DNA of 64,000 nucleotides from Lingula anatina (Eukaryota; Brachiopoda; Lingulata; Lingulida; Lingulidae), in the NCBI RefSeq assembly GCF_001039355.2, contig NW_019773903.1:521313-585312 (forward strand), written 5' to 3'. A program made the translations under genes and the position numbers. Below the pieces are notes generated by a model that saw nothing but the letters and a program-made list of their open reading frames with translations, did no database searches and was not told the DNA's origin. This document shows, piece after piece, positions 1 through 12,500 of the stretch. Numbering within the stretch: position 1 is the first letter of the stretch; the number at the start of each line of letters is the position of its first letter.

Positions 1-22
1 GGGGGGGACAGAATACGACACA

Positions 23-48
23 ATGGCGACGGCCGGTGGTCAACCTGC
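23..48 (+). CDS. Candidate first coding exon at window edge
   Basis: ATG in an ACACAATGG context codes MATAGGQP and meets a GT donor (GTAAAA). The CG-rich composition contrasts with its surroundings. It does not join the exon candidate at 265 in frame, so no gene model could be built. Confidence 0.2.
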
Positions 49-264
49 GTAAAACTTTCATCTGTAAACCATCACTGTATGAGCAATTGACATGTGCGTA
101 AACGTGTGTTGTATTATATTAAAAACACTTACCTCACAAAAAGATTTGTGTAATCTGAAACAAGTAAGAGAACTTTAATAGCTATGTGGACCCTTGTTCT
201 TGTAGTAATAATAATAATGATAAAATGATGTATTTTGATACATGTAATTGCTAATTTTCCCCAG

Positions 265-384
265 GTGAAACGTGCAGAACTAAATATAGCTAGTTTGAAA
301 GATTTCAAGCAAACGTATTGTATCATCAATGGTCAGCTGATAGCACCATTTCTCCCGTACGTTTGTAGTCCCAGACCATTGTAA
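265..384 (+). CDS. Candidate terminal exon, identity unknown
   Basis: A pyrimidine-rich acceptor (CTAATTTTCCCCAG) is followed by 39 open codons beginning VKRAELNIASLKDFK and a TAA stop. AATAAA signals follow at 468-473 and near 836. The opposite strand over the same bases also reads an open protein-like end, so strand is uncertain. Confidence 0.25.
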   Translation: MKRAELNIASLKDFKQTYCIINGQLIAPFLPYVCSPRPL

Positions 385-537
385 CCAACATATTCTGACA
401 TTTTGAGTGACATACAAGTAACGATTGACATAATATTACAACAAATCGCGCTATTAATATCCACAATAAATTTCCTCTCATTCGGTTGCACTTGTGTTTT
501 ATTGAGGGAGGTTATTGAAGAAGTAGTGCTACTTACC

Positions 538-698
538 ATATACTTGCTTCTACATCTTATAAAAGCTGAAACTTGTGAATTCACCACACATAATGTTGCG
601 TCTTTACTCAACTGTGCCCAACTGCAGAGTGAGTATTCAGCTCGCACTACGACGGGCAACTTATTGTTATGCAAATTACAACAGAGTTGGTCCATTTT
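538..698 (-). CDS. Candidate coding exon, identity unknown
   Basis: On the minus strand an ATG in an AAAATGG context opens MDQLCCNLHNNKLPVVVRAE and stays open until TATATG followed by GTAAGT, a strong donor. A phase-0 acceptor at about 344 would join LTIDDTIRLLEIFQTSYI and a stop at 287. Not recognised as any family; the plus strand is also open here, which weakens the call. Confidence 0.3.
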
Positions 699-792
699 GG
701 GTGAGAGGTTTTGGCTAAAACTGCTCACAAATGTTCACTATGAAAATATTAACAGTACATTTTTGATACAACTGAAGTCCACTTGTTGTTAA

Positions 793-2890
793 AATATACT
801 TCTTTAATATAAAAACTACTTTTAAAAATCATAATCGAATAAAGCGTTCTTATGACTCTGTATATATCTTAAACCCAAGATCCACAGTATTTCATATAAT
901 AAAGCCAATCAGTAGAAATAGTTTAATATGGACAGGGCAAACGGATCTTTTCTATATAACTGGTCGCTAACATTGTCATCTCGATCGAAGTTTTCTTGGT
1001 CACACATGATTTTTTTACTTTGATACCATTTTTTCTAAATATTATGTAGGCCTTAAAAGACAGAGGTTCGTTGAAAGACTTATTTTCAATTAGTATATGG
1101 AGTTTCAGTTTTGTATGATTTCCAAAGGAGACAACGATAACATGGCCATTTTAACACCTTTTCCCGAAAATGATATATCGGAAAATGTTCTTTGCCTACT
1201 GCATCCACGGACCCCCCCCCCCCCCATTCAAATAATCCTGGATCCGCTCATGCCTTCCTCATCAGTTGTTAAAAAAATTAAATACAACAGATATGTTAAT
1301 ACAACGGAAAATGCTTGGGTCACTACGTGACTTGAATTTTCACCCTCTTCTAAAATGACCCTCACAGCAGACGGTGAACAAATAATGGTATTGCCTTATT
1401 TATCTCCTGATCACGAACATTCTCTGCACTTGAATGCTATGTTTTTAACCATTTCTAATTAAAAACCCCACTTAGAAACGAATCATGACAATTCATTAAG
1501 ATCGCCAAGCCTTCCTTTCATTTCAAAATAAAAAAGAGGATCTGACTCTTTTATTTGAGAGACTTTTATAGTTTTTAAGGTCTTAATTGCAAGGATGAGT
1601 AACTTTGCAGGATATTTTGGCTATTGAATATTATCAGCTGCGTATAAAAATACATTTATGTAATTTTTATAGCTGAACTCGAGCCCTACTTTCGTACCCC
1701 CCCCCCCCTACACACACATGGTGACGGTATGGAAAGTGCAAAAACACTCTGGTACGACCTTTATGACGTAATTTCAACCTTCATATAGTGAAGCTGTTAG
1801 GACTTCGCATTAACATTTTCCATTTCAAGCCGTAAAGGCTATTGTCAACTTCGGTTTGAAAAAAAAAAAGAAAAAAAAAAAAAAAAAACCAACCCAGTAA
1901 TCTTTCGCTAAGAATATATAAAACACAAAACGAGATTGCTTTCCAGGCCCAAAGAGAACAAAAGAAGACAACACATAACTTTAACAATCCAGCATAGTTT
2001 ATATTGGTAAGTAAAAACAATGGTTTATATACACATGATTTCTATCAACTAGAGTTCCTAGTCTACACTCAAGGCGGGATGGATTCACTGCATTCAATGA
2101 GGATAAATAAATATTATGACTTTCGTTTGAAATTCAAGTACTTAACCTTGCACTTTCTCCTTTTTCAAAAAAATAAAAAATAAAATAAATAATAATAATA
2201 ATAATTATAATAATAATAAAATAATAATAATAAATAATAAAATAATAAACAAATAAATAAATAAATAATGTTGATTTTACGTTCTGTAGTGCTTTACATG
2301 GAACCAATAAAAATATTAGAGACTCAAAGATTGCACAGTAGGGATAATACCTTTACTATTTCCCAATGTCTAAAAATTGTTCTTACTTCAGATATTACAC
2401 TACAATGCTGTTGTATGTGTTACAATATGCTCATATTTCCAATATGATTTCTATGAAATTCATGCCAAAATCACAGAGAAACCATTGAAAATATCTTAGA
2501 AAGTTAAATAATCAAAACAGGTCAGTCTGACAGTGAGTAAACTGTCCTAAAGCAATAGATGCTTCTAAAAATAATAAATAAAATAAATAAACAAATTAAT
2601 ATATAATATAAACAATTCCTTATGCAGAAAACATATCAATACAAGCAATACCCCAGTTGCCTAAATATATCATGAAAAACAGGCAACTAGAGATTTCTGC
2701 TCTTCATATAATTCTAGTGCATCCTTCTTCTGATGTTTTCATATATTGTCCACTAAGAATTTTAACATCATATGGTGCCATTCTCTCTTTGTGAAAACTA
2801 AGTGCAACAGGTAATGAACATAAGCCAATTCAGAACTTTCTGGTATTGCTACTTTACAGCATGTTTAATTCCATACTTTGTTCGATGTTG
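793..2890. other. Non-coding stretch beside the 3' end of UNC45
   Basis: AT-rich sequence with poly(C), poly(A) and AAT/AAAT tracts; no supported gene. Contains ATCCTGGATCC at 1229-1243, a sequence shared in reverse with 28649 and 38529. Confidence 0.6.
2168..2269. repeat. AAT/AAAT microsatellite
   Basis: About 100 bases of ATA and ATAA units, interrupted. Confidence 0.95.
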
Positions 2891-2908
2891 AACTTTGATC
2901 TCCATCTT

Positions 2909-3115
2909 TGACCTTCAATTTTGACCTCAGCCCTTGTCCTCTAGCACCCAGAGAAGTGTTTTCCATACACCACTACCACTTTTCAGGTTGAACAGAAATC
3001 TCAATAAAATCTGATCACTGATTTCTATATCAGGAACCGGGATAAAATCTGATAAATAACGGCCTCTTTTGTTGACCAAATGCACTGTAATTATCTCTCC
3101 TTGAACCTTTGACCT
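2909..3115 (-). promoter_or_regulatory. Three TGACCT half-sites downstream of UNC45
   Basis: TGACCT at 2909-2914, 2922-2927 and 3110-3115, the reverse orientation of the AGGTCA cluster on the other side of exon 22. In the UNC45 3' untranslated region or just past it. Confidence 0.35.
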
Positions 3116-3220
3116 CAATTTTTTTTTCCTCTGTTCCATGAATTCAACATTCCACAAGATCAGAGTGTAAAGATTAAAGCACCATCCTTCTGACTCGGAA
3201 TATCAAAGATTTTCTGTTGC

Positions 3221-3367
3221 TTATTGTGTTGGCTGAATCAGCTTGTACTCTATGAGTCTGTCTAAAGAAGTCCTTATGCAGTGATGGATCTTTTCGTTCT
3301 CTTTTGTTGGACTTCCAACTGTTTGCTCCAACACTAGTAGCACCTCCAGCAGCTTGGTTTGCACAAC
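3221..3367 (-). CDS. unc45: UNC45 exon 22, C-terminus and stop
   Basis: Forty-eight codons then [23 protein letters not shown], ending [19 protein letters not shown]. The end matches AACLDKAVEYGLIQPNQ of vertebrate UNC45A. A weak ATTAAA about 350 bases further on is the only poly(A) signal seen nearby. Confidence 0.94.
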   Translation of the reverse strand, partial: VVQTKLLEVLLVLEQTVGSPTKENEKIHHCIRTSLDRLIEYKLIQPTQ

Positions 3368-4990
3368 CTACAAAGGTCAAGGTTAATGAAAGGTCATGAA
3401 TATTTCATTAGGTCAAGGTCAAATTAGAGCCAAGTAAATGTGCTCAGGTCAAGTTCAAATAAGTATGATGAGAAAATAGATAGGTCTGGGTCTAATTGGA
3501 TGAAAGTTGAGATACAAGTTAACCATGTTGTCTTAGAAATACAGTTAATTTCCTAAAAACTGTTTAGGAATAAGTCCACATTTCCTCCTTTACCCATGTG
3601 GACTTTTTTTAAGTGGCATTTCCTGAGACTTTTTCTACTGCCCCTCACAAAAAAATACTGCTACTGACCTTTTCAGCAATGTCTTTCCCACTTTCAATCA
3701 TGTTCATGATTATATGGAGTGCCCTGTGCTTCAGCTCTAGATTGTCTTGAGCTGCAATGCCACCTAGAACATCTGACCAGTCCTTAACCTGTGAAGGAAA
3801 ACAATAGCCAAATGAAAATGGAAATATTCCAGTAAAATGTACTACCAACTGAAGATAAGGTCATATTTAATGATAAACAGATAAATATTGCATAGTCTCT
3901 GCATCAAGGCATTGAATCCATTTGCTCACTTTATTTTCTTTTCTTTTCTCAGAAATTTCTGCCTTGTTGGAGAGTTCTTACTCAAGTCAACATGCTCATC
4001 ATCCGAGTAAGTTTTCATTTTCTCCACATACATTAATTTTTTCACATAAATCTGTTTTGAGAATGCAGTCAGACAGAGGCCCTAAAGAAAGCTCTACAAC
4101 CCTAATAAAACCTGTGGCAAAAAAGTGGCCTCAGTTTGCAAAATATTTGAACAATATTAAATCTACAACTGCTTGGCTGCGCTGCAGCTAAAAACAGCAC
4201 TTCATTAAAAACTCAAACCTTTTACTTACTTTCATTATTTTCTCACAGATCACTTTTCTGCTGGACAGTATGGCCAGTGTGCCAAGACAAGCCTGGATCA
4301 AAGCCACGTCCTCCTGCAACTCGTCTGAGGCGCAGTACAGCACCAGTAACTTCACCTTGTCGTTCTCTCCCATGTACATTTTGGCAACCTGCAATTTTAT
4401 CAAATAAATTCCCCTTCAAAATCACTGGGAAATGTCTGAAATGCAACTAGTAACTAACAAAAAAAATTCAATATTTCAAACATACAGAGAACAAGATAAA
4501 CCGCGACAAAAATGAGTGTAAATATCAAATTAGTAGCAATTCAAACACCTCAGGGGAAGAACAATTTGACTTCAGTAGAAAACAGATTTCCTGAGTGCCA
4601 TGTAAGAGATATCAACCTCTTCTTAATAGATAAAATATGGACTTTTTACCTCCTCACTCATTACGAGGTTACACAAACACTCCGCTGAGGCACGGCGTAA
4701 CAACTCGTGGTCTTCATAAATATAAAACTCTATGGAGGGAAAACCACCTTCTTTTAGGATTCTTCTCCTGTAAAATGAATATATTAGAATATGAATTAAA
4801 TACTGTTACACATTAAACACAATACAGATCACAGAGAACCATCATAATATAACAAGCAATAGAGCTTTAATTTTGTGGAAAAATATATTCAATAGGTAAA
4901 ATTCATTATCTCGAAAAAAAAATCATGACAGAGCAGATTTCAAGGTGCTTTATATTTCTTTTTACTCATAGAGAGAGAGAGAGAGAGAGT

Positions 4991-5024
<34 letters not shown>

Positions 5025-8000
5025 ATCTGTGTGTGTGTGATAGAGACAAAGACATCACTAACCTGACGGAGTCGTTAAGAGACGCTAAGTTTGTGAGGGC
5101 TAAAAGTGCCTCAAAGTTCTGAAGAGCAGTTTTCTCAACGTGGACCAGCTGTAGTATAGGGCGTACCACCTCTAGACACTGAAGAGAGAAACAACGTGCT
5201 TAAATTACTGAGTATGAACACAGACAATATTTTATTATTTAAACATAGTATTTTACATGGTTATCTTATAATTATTCAAAATAATGCTGTTTCTGAACTT
5301 TTTTGGACAAGTGTATTTTTCACAAATTTCATACCCTCTGTCCTGGGAAGGCAACTTCTGGGTTCATCACAATGGCTATCTTGGCCAGTGCTTGGGCTGC
5401 GCAGGTCTTCCCAACATCTGTACCCTCATTGGCCAGAGGAATAAGTGCCTGGAAAATACAGCAATATGGGTGTAGTTTTGAACATAGATAAAATAATCAA
5501 AACAAAAACAAACAGATTCAATAAAACAAATAGGTATGGCAATGAAAGTATTCCCTGTCCCTTTTTTCTGGAGAGGCAGCTATTTGGTAAAGATAAATTT
5601 CTAAAAGAGCTATACACAAAACAAAATTCTAGGTTGCGATACAATAGCTACTCTTGCAAACAACAGTATCAGCCAATCAAAAGCCTTGGCTAAATTCGGC
5701 AAACTTCACGAAATCAAACAACCAAAGGTCTTATCCTCTCTTTGCTTCACCTGGCAAACAGTCCTAAGCCAATCATATGTCCTGTCTTACCTTAGCTCCT
5801 CCTTGCTGAACAACCAGTCCTCTGTATTCTGTCTCCTCAACCACAGCCAGGAAAACTCTGAATTAATAACAGGTAATTCAGTTTTGTACGGCAATTGGAA
5901 ATAATTTCATAATCCCTGAAATACTTTTGAAGAATCTGCAATATCAACATTGATCTACACAAAAACTTCCTACTGACTGCTTGACATTTTGGCTGACAAT
6001 ATGTGTTTATCAACGAAGTTCATCAACCTACTGAGCAATTCTTCACTCCAATATTCACCTTTCCACTCTAATGATTGGCATGCACAGTTAACCCAATTCC
6101 CCTGATCATGTGTGCATGCCTTCTTCTGGAAGCCTCGAAAGCTGCAACTGCCTGACGGGAAATAGCAGTGCATATTTCTAGACCAAAATGCAACACGCAT
6201 AACATAGTCGGTGCATGTGGGATGGCCATATTTGATCTGCAGTTCTGTTATTTTGCTGATCAACTAGTTGTGAATGTAGCCTATATCTCATTGACTCACC
6301 TACTGAGCAGCTCTCTACTGCTATGGCTGTCTGTCTTAGAGAAAGCCACCAAGGCATTCACCATCCCAGCCTTGACCAGCTTGGCAATTCTTTCCTTCAC
6401 AAACTCTGGTTTGTCCTAAATAAGTAATAAAATAAGGATGATACTAACAGTATTAGTATTGACGTTCAGAAAATTTGGTGTTCTATATTTTGTATAGTTT
6501 ATATTTACTGACTAAATTGATTGCAAAAACTACAAATTCACTGGACAAAATCTATGATTTTCAGTATGTCAATGACAGTAGCATTTATTAATGCTGATTA
6601 AAAAAACTGGCAAAAATATGTTTAAATTTTTGGACATGATACTGACAGTAACAGGCTTGTGCAGCTTTGCAAATGTTATTTCTATTTATTTTTTCCAGTA
6701 TACAATATATTAATATTTTAATGAGCTAATTGTAACATAAAAGCCATCCACTGACCTTGGCATGTTCCTCAGGTATGTGATGTTTGGCGTACTTTGCCAG
6801 CTCCAGTAGCTCTGGGATGATTTCTTTCTTCTCATAGCTATTGGTCAGGTTTACAAACACTGTGGCTGCAGGATACAACACTGACTTATCACTGACCTGT
6901 AACAAGGAATGGGATTGGTTGTTTAAGCTGAGGGTGTTATGTTAGAAATGATCTGGTTGGTGGATATTTTACTGAGTGACTTGAAAGAAGTTACATGACT
7001 GGTTTACTAAAAGCACATTCAGAGCAGTGGATTAACAGACCTTGCAGATCAAATATGGTCACCCACTAAAATGCTTGATGCTCAATTCCTGATTAGAAAC
7101 TGAATAGATTCCCCGCGGGGATTACACAACAAGCATTTAAGTGGGTTGACCATATTNGAGAGAGAGAGAGAGAGAGAGAGAATCTGTGTGTGTGTGATAG
7201 AGACAAAGACATCACTAACCTGACGGAGTCGTTAAGAGACGCTAAGTTCGTGAGGGCTAAAAGTGCCTCAAAGTTCTGAAGAGCAGTTTTCTCAACGTGG
7301 ACCAGCTGTAGTATAGGGCGTACCACCTCTAGACACTGAAGAGAGAAACAATGTGCTTAAATTACTGAGTATGAACACAGACAATATTTTATTATTTAAA
7401 CATAGTATTTTACATGGTTATCTTATAATTATTCAAAATAATGCTGTTTCTGAACTTTTTTGGACAAGTGTATTTTTCACAAATTTCATACCCTCTGTCC
7501 TGGGAAGGCAACTTCTGGGTTCATCACAATGGCTATCTTGGCCAGTGCTTGGGCTGCGCAGGTCTTCCCAACATCTGTACCCTCATTGGCCAGAGGAATA
7601 AGTGCCTGGAAAATACAGCAATATGGGTGTAGTTTTGAACATAGATAAAATAATCAAAACAAAAACAAACAGATTCAATAAAACAAATAGGTATGGCAAT
7701 GAAAGTATTCCCTGTCCCTTTTTTCTGGAGAGGCAGCTATTTGGTAAAGATAAATTTCTTAAAGAACTATACACAAAACAAAATTCTAGGTTGCGATACA
7801 ATAGCTACTCTTGCAAACAACAGTATCAGCCAATCAAAAGCCTTGGCTAAGTTTGGCAAACTTCACGACTTCAACCAATCAAATGTCTTATCCTCTCTTT
7901 GCTCCACCTAGAAAACAGTCCTAAGCCAATCATATGTCCTGTCTTACCTTGGCTCCTCCTTGCTGAACAACCAGTCCTCTGTATTCTGTCTCCTCAACCA

Positions 8001-9491
8001 CAGCCAGGAAAACTCTGAATTAATAACAGGTAATTCAGTTTTGTACGGCAGTTTGAAATAATTTTATAATCAGTGAAATACTTTTGAAGAATCTGTTACT
8101 ACTGCGATATCAACATTGATCCACATAAAAACTTCCTACTGACTGCTTGCCATTTTGGCTGACCATTTGTGCTTCAACGAAGTCCATCAACCTACTGAGC
8201 AATTCTTCACTCCAATATTCACCTTTCCACTCTAATGATTGGCATGCACAGTTAACCCAATTCCCCTGATCATGTGTGCATGCCTTCTTCTGGAAGCCTC
8301 GAAAGCTGCAACTGCCTGACGGGAAATAGCAGTGCATATTTCTAGACCAAAATGCAACACGCATAACATAGTCGGTGCATGTGGGATGGCCATATTTGAT
8401 CTGCAGTTCTGTTATTTTGCTGATCAACTAGTTGTGAATGTAGCCTATATCTCATTGACTCACCTACTGAGCAGCTCTCTACTGCTATGGCTGTCTGTCT
8501 TAGAGAAAGCCACCAAGGCATTCACCATCCCAGCCTTGACCAGCTTGGCAATTCTTTCCTTCACAAACTCTGGTTTGTCCTAAATAAGTAAGGAAATAAG
8601 GATGATACTAACAGTATTAGTATTGACGTTCAGAAAATTTGGTGTTCTATATTTTGTATAGTTTATATTTACTGACTAAATTGATTGCAAAAACTACTAA
8701 TTCACTGGACAAAATCTCCGATTTTCTGTATGTCAATGACAGTAGCATTTATTAATGCTAATTAAAAAACTGGCAAAAATATGTTTGAATTTTTGGACAT
8801 GATACTGACAGTAACATGCTTGTGAAATTCTTATTTCTATTTATTTTTTCCAGTATACAATATATTTAATATTCAAAATAAGCAAATTGTAACATAAAAG
8901 CCATCCACTGACCTTGGCATGTTCCTCAGGTATGTGATGTTTGGCGTACTTTGCCAGCTCCAGTAACTCTGGGATGATTTCTTTCTTCTCATAGCTATTG
9001 GTCAGGTTTACAAACACTGTGGCTGCAGGATACAGCACTGACTTATCACTGACCTATAACAAAGAATGGGATTGGTTGTTTATGCTGAGAGAGTGACATA
9101 AGAAATTATCTGATTGGTGGATATTTTACTGAGTGACTTAAAAGAAGTTACATGATTGGTTAACTAAATGTTACTTTGATGTTATAAAGGATGTGAGTGG
9201 ATGATCTGATGACAGCATTCTGCAAGTAATTTACTACTCAAGTTGTTCAAAAGCTCTATTTTTGCCTGCAGTACAGCCAAGCAGATTATCAAAATTTTTT
9301 TCATTAAGCAAACTGAGGTAATTTCTGCAGCAGAATCTTATAAAACTTCATTTTCTTTCTTATTAATTTTATTCCACTGCCATTTGATAAGCAAGCATGT
9401 AACCACAACAGCCCAAACTCCATACGTATAATTTTTCAGCATAAAAATTGCTTTTCAGCAGATGAACATGTTTAAATAAATAATTTAATAA

Positions 9492-9547
<56 letters not shown>

Positions 9548-12500
9548 CGCTAAGCAAGACTAACCGTACCTTGGCCAGATCTATGAGAGACTGAAGAGCT
9601 GCCGTGTCCTCTACCAGGTCCTGTTTGACATCTGCGTCTAGTGTAAGGAAGGCCAGACCCTCACATGCCCACTTCCTCAGGTCTACATCCTTCATTGGGT
9701 TGTTCAGGAACCTAAACCACACACAATTGTTCTTTTATATTCCTTACTTTTAGGATGTAATTTTAGAATAATTCATAATAATCATCATCATACATAAGTC
9801 TATATCCTTAATAGTTACACTATACAATATTTAAATCATTCTGACAGCTGATTTCAGCTTTGCGACATTCATCCTGTGAGAAAAAAAAATACTTATTGAA
9901 ATTTTTTGCACTGGTTAAGTCAAACTAGAAACCAGAAGCAGTCTTCAGCTGTTTGATACAGTGTGTAAACTATGTACAAATATGCATATAAAAATTAAAA
10001 AAAAAAAAACTCCATTTTTACCTGTCCAATTCCATTTTATCATCCAATGAAATCTGCCAATTAAAATGTAGCCTTTTTTTTTGTATATTTGGGCAGAAAA
10101 CTTTATTTAAACTTTTGTAAGCAACAAAATTTACACAGACACACACACACACAGACACACACACAATAAAAAACCCTCTTACTTCCTGCAGGCTTTGGCC
10201 AGTGCCTGGGTGGAGCCCTCAGCTAGAGATTTAGCACTGGCATCTGTGCCTCCAAATGACCCAAGCTTGCACAGTCCCTGGTGAAGGGTAAAAGTTAATT
10301 TAAAATAAATTAAAAAGCATAAATAAAGAGAACTTTTGAAATAAGCAAAGAAAACAAATCCCCAGCCTGGCATTTTATCAATAGTCTGTTTAGTGTAGTT
10401 TTAAAAGGAATTTGTTGTTAGGATGTATATTTGCTTAAATCCACTTCAGATGATATTAATAAGTTTGATTATTTAAAATTTTCCAAGTGTTCACATAAAC
10501 AGAATGAGAGAGAGAGGGAGAGGGGGCAGGCAGGGAGGCTGTTCTTACCACTAGAGCTCTGACTTTTATATTGTCATTTTCAGACTGGTAGAGTTTCTTC
10601 AAGATTGGGACTGCCTGCTTCACGATGCCACTGCATTTGTCTTTCTTTGATGTGGCATGGACCAAAGCTTCCACTGAAATTTTCTGAAAGAATTCAAATC
10701 AGTGTCTAATTAAATATATCATTTTCTTCATATTGCAATATAACATGGCATTTTCTTCATATTGCAATATAACAATCTTTAAGTTATAGTACTGTTTTTG
10801 TTTAATGTATCTATTTAATAACCTAACACAAGTTTTTGGAAAAAAAAAATTAAGTTATAGAACCAAGTATTCCTACAATCTCTATACCTGATGAAGGGGA
10901 TCAGGAGAGTTCGCCAGTGCCAGCATGATCTCCAAAACTCCCTGCGTCCCCAGGATTGTGTTGCCGATGTCGTACGGACCCTGAAGCAAGGCAGATATGG
11001 CGGTTATAGCCTCCATTTGGTAGTCGATGTGTCTGGTGTCTCCAAACTGGTCACTAAAACATGAAAATATTTTAAATGTGTAACAAAGACTGATACATGA
11101 AAATATATTAGATATGTTGCAGTATTAATAGGGATCATCTGCATTTGCCAAAAGTCTGAACAAAGGGAAGTTACATGTCTTAGAAAAAAAAATAGGTAAT
11201 TAGAGCAAACTTTGGTATAAGAAAGTTTCACAAACATTTTGTTCACATAAATACAGTATACTGTAAGTGAAAAAGAATTATTTCAAAAACTGGAAAAAAT
11301 CAACTGTCAAGCACTTACGAGAAATACTGTGACACTTGTTCTCTGTACTGGTCCCTTCTCTTGTCGCTGATAAACTCATCGTAAATCTTTGACAGCAGCA
11401 CGGAGCAGTTCATCCTGGTATTCTCTGAAATCTTCATCACGGTGTAGCTTAGAGCTGGTATGGTGCCGGCAACTTCTAGAATCCTGGTAATGCCTGGAAT
11501 GGCGGGAGAAAAATATTTATATATGCCATAAATTGTTGAGAATGGCCTCGTTCAGAACTGGGGACAAACAGATCTACGGATCAAATATGGCCAACCCACT
11601 TGAATGCTTGTTGCAAAATCCCCGATTCGGCTAAGGAAATCTATTCAGTGTCTAATCCTGAATAAAGCAGCAACTGTTTTAGAAGGTCGCCATATTTGAT
11701 CTGCGGATCTGTTAGTTCGCTGTTCTGAATGCGCTCAATCGTCATGTTTTCAGAGTCATGGTGTTTCTTGGAATTCCGGGGAGAATTTTTGTTTTCTGAA
11801 TAAAAACATTTTTCCAAATAAACTCTTAATCATCTGTGATCTCAGACTACATTCTACTACATTGTGGTTTCCTGGCATTTCAGGGAGAAACTTTATTATA
11901 TATTTTGCTCAAATTGTTCTTATAAAGTCTCACCATACAGTTTCATAAAATGGCTTTCTTCTAACTTTTGTTTAATTTTTCAGAAACGAGTAATTACTTT
12001 TTTATGACTTAAAAATGATTCACTGTTTGCCAACTGCAAAAACTGATAAAAAATTACTATGGCTGCTTACTCCAACATATAAATAAACATATCTTACGGA
12101 CTATTAAATTGAACATTTTCAGAAACTTACCATCTGTTTCTAGAAATTTTATTCCCCAATCTATCCCATCTTGCCTGGTGACAAATTTGATCAGAAGTTC
12201 CAGAACAGAGTCTCTTCCACAGGCAGAAAATTTCCCATTGTTAATATTTTTGATGGCACAGTGCATTAGAGCATCGGAACGGTTGGCATATTCCTCCTCT
12301 ATAATCATAGAAAAAATCAAAGAAATTAGAAATCAAATTGTGACATAAATTTGAATTGAGTACTGCAGTTTAAAAAACTACTGCAAAATTTAAAAGTTTG
12401 TATTAATAATTTTTTTTTAACAAAATTAATTATTTTTGGTACTGAAAAAAATGTCATTTTTGATATACACAGGAATATGGAAAACTTGGTAAAATGCCTG

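Larger units (their letters stand above)
5016..7012. repeat. Duplicated UNC45 block, copy A
   Basis: Carries exons 14-18 and their introns. Exons 14, 16, 17 and 18 each lie exactly 2,157 bases before their copy B counterparts. Introns are nearly identical, with scattered substitutions and small indels. Left limit is a (GA)n tract; at the right limit homology stops where a fold-back element begins. Confidence 0.93.
7158..9172. repeat. Duplicated UNC45 block, copy B
   Basis: Begins at the base after the n at 7157, inside a (GA)n tract like the one that opens copy A. Homology to copy A ends near the ACTAAA site where copy A carries a fold-back element. It continues uninterrupted to exon 13. Confidence 0.93.

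Noticed and set aside
23-384. Joining the MATAGGQP exon to the exon candidate at 265
   Set aside because: The join reads a TGA as the second codon, so it cannot be a coding splice.
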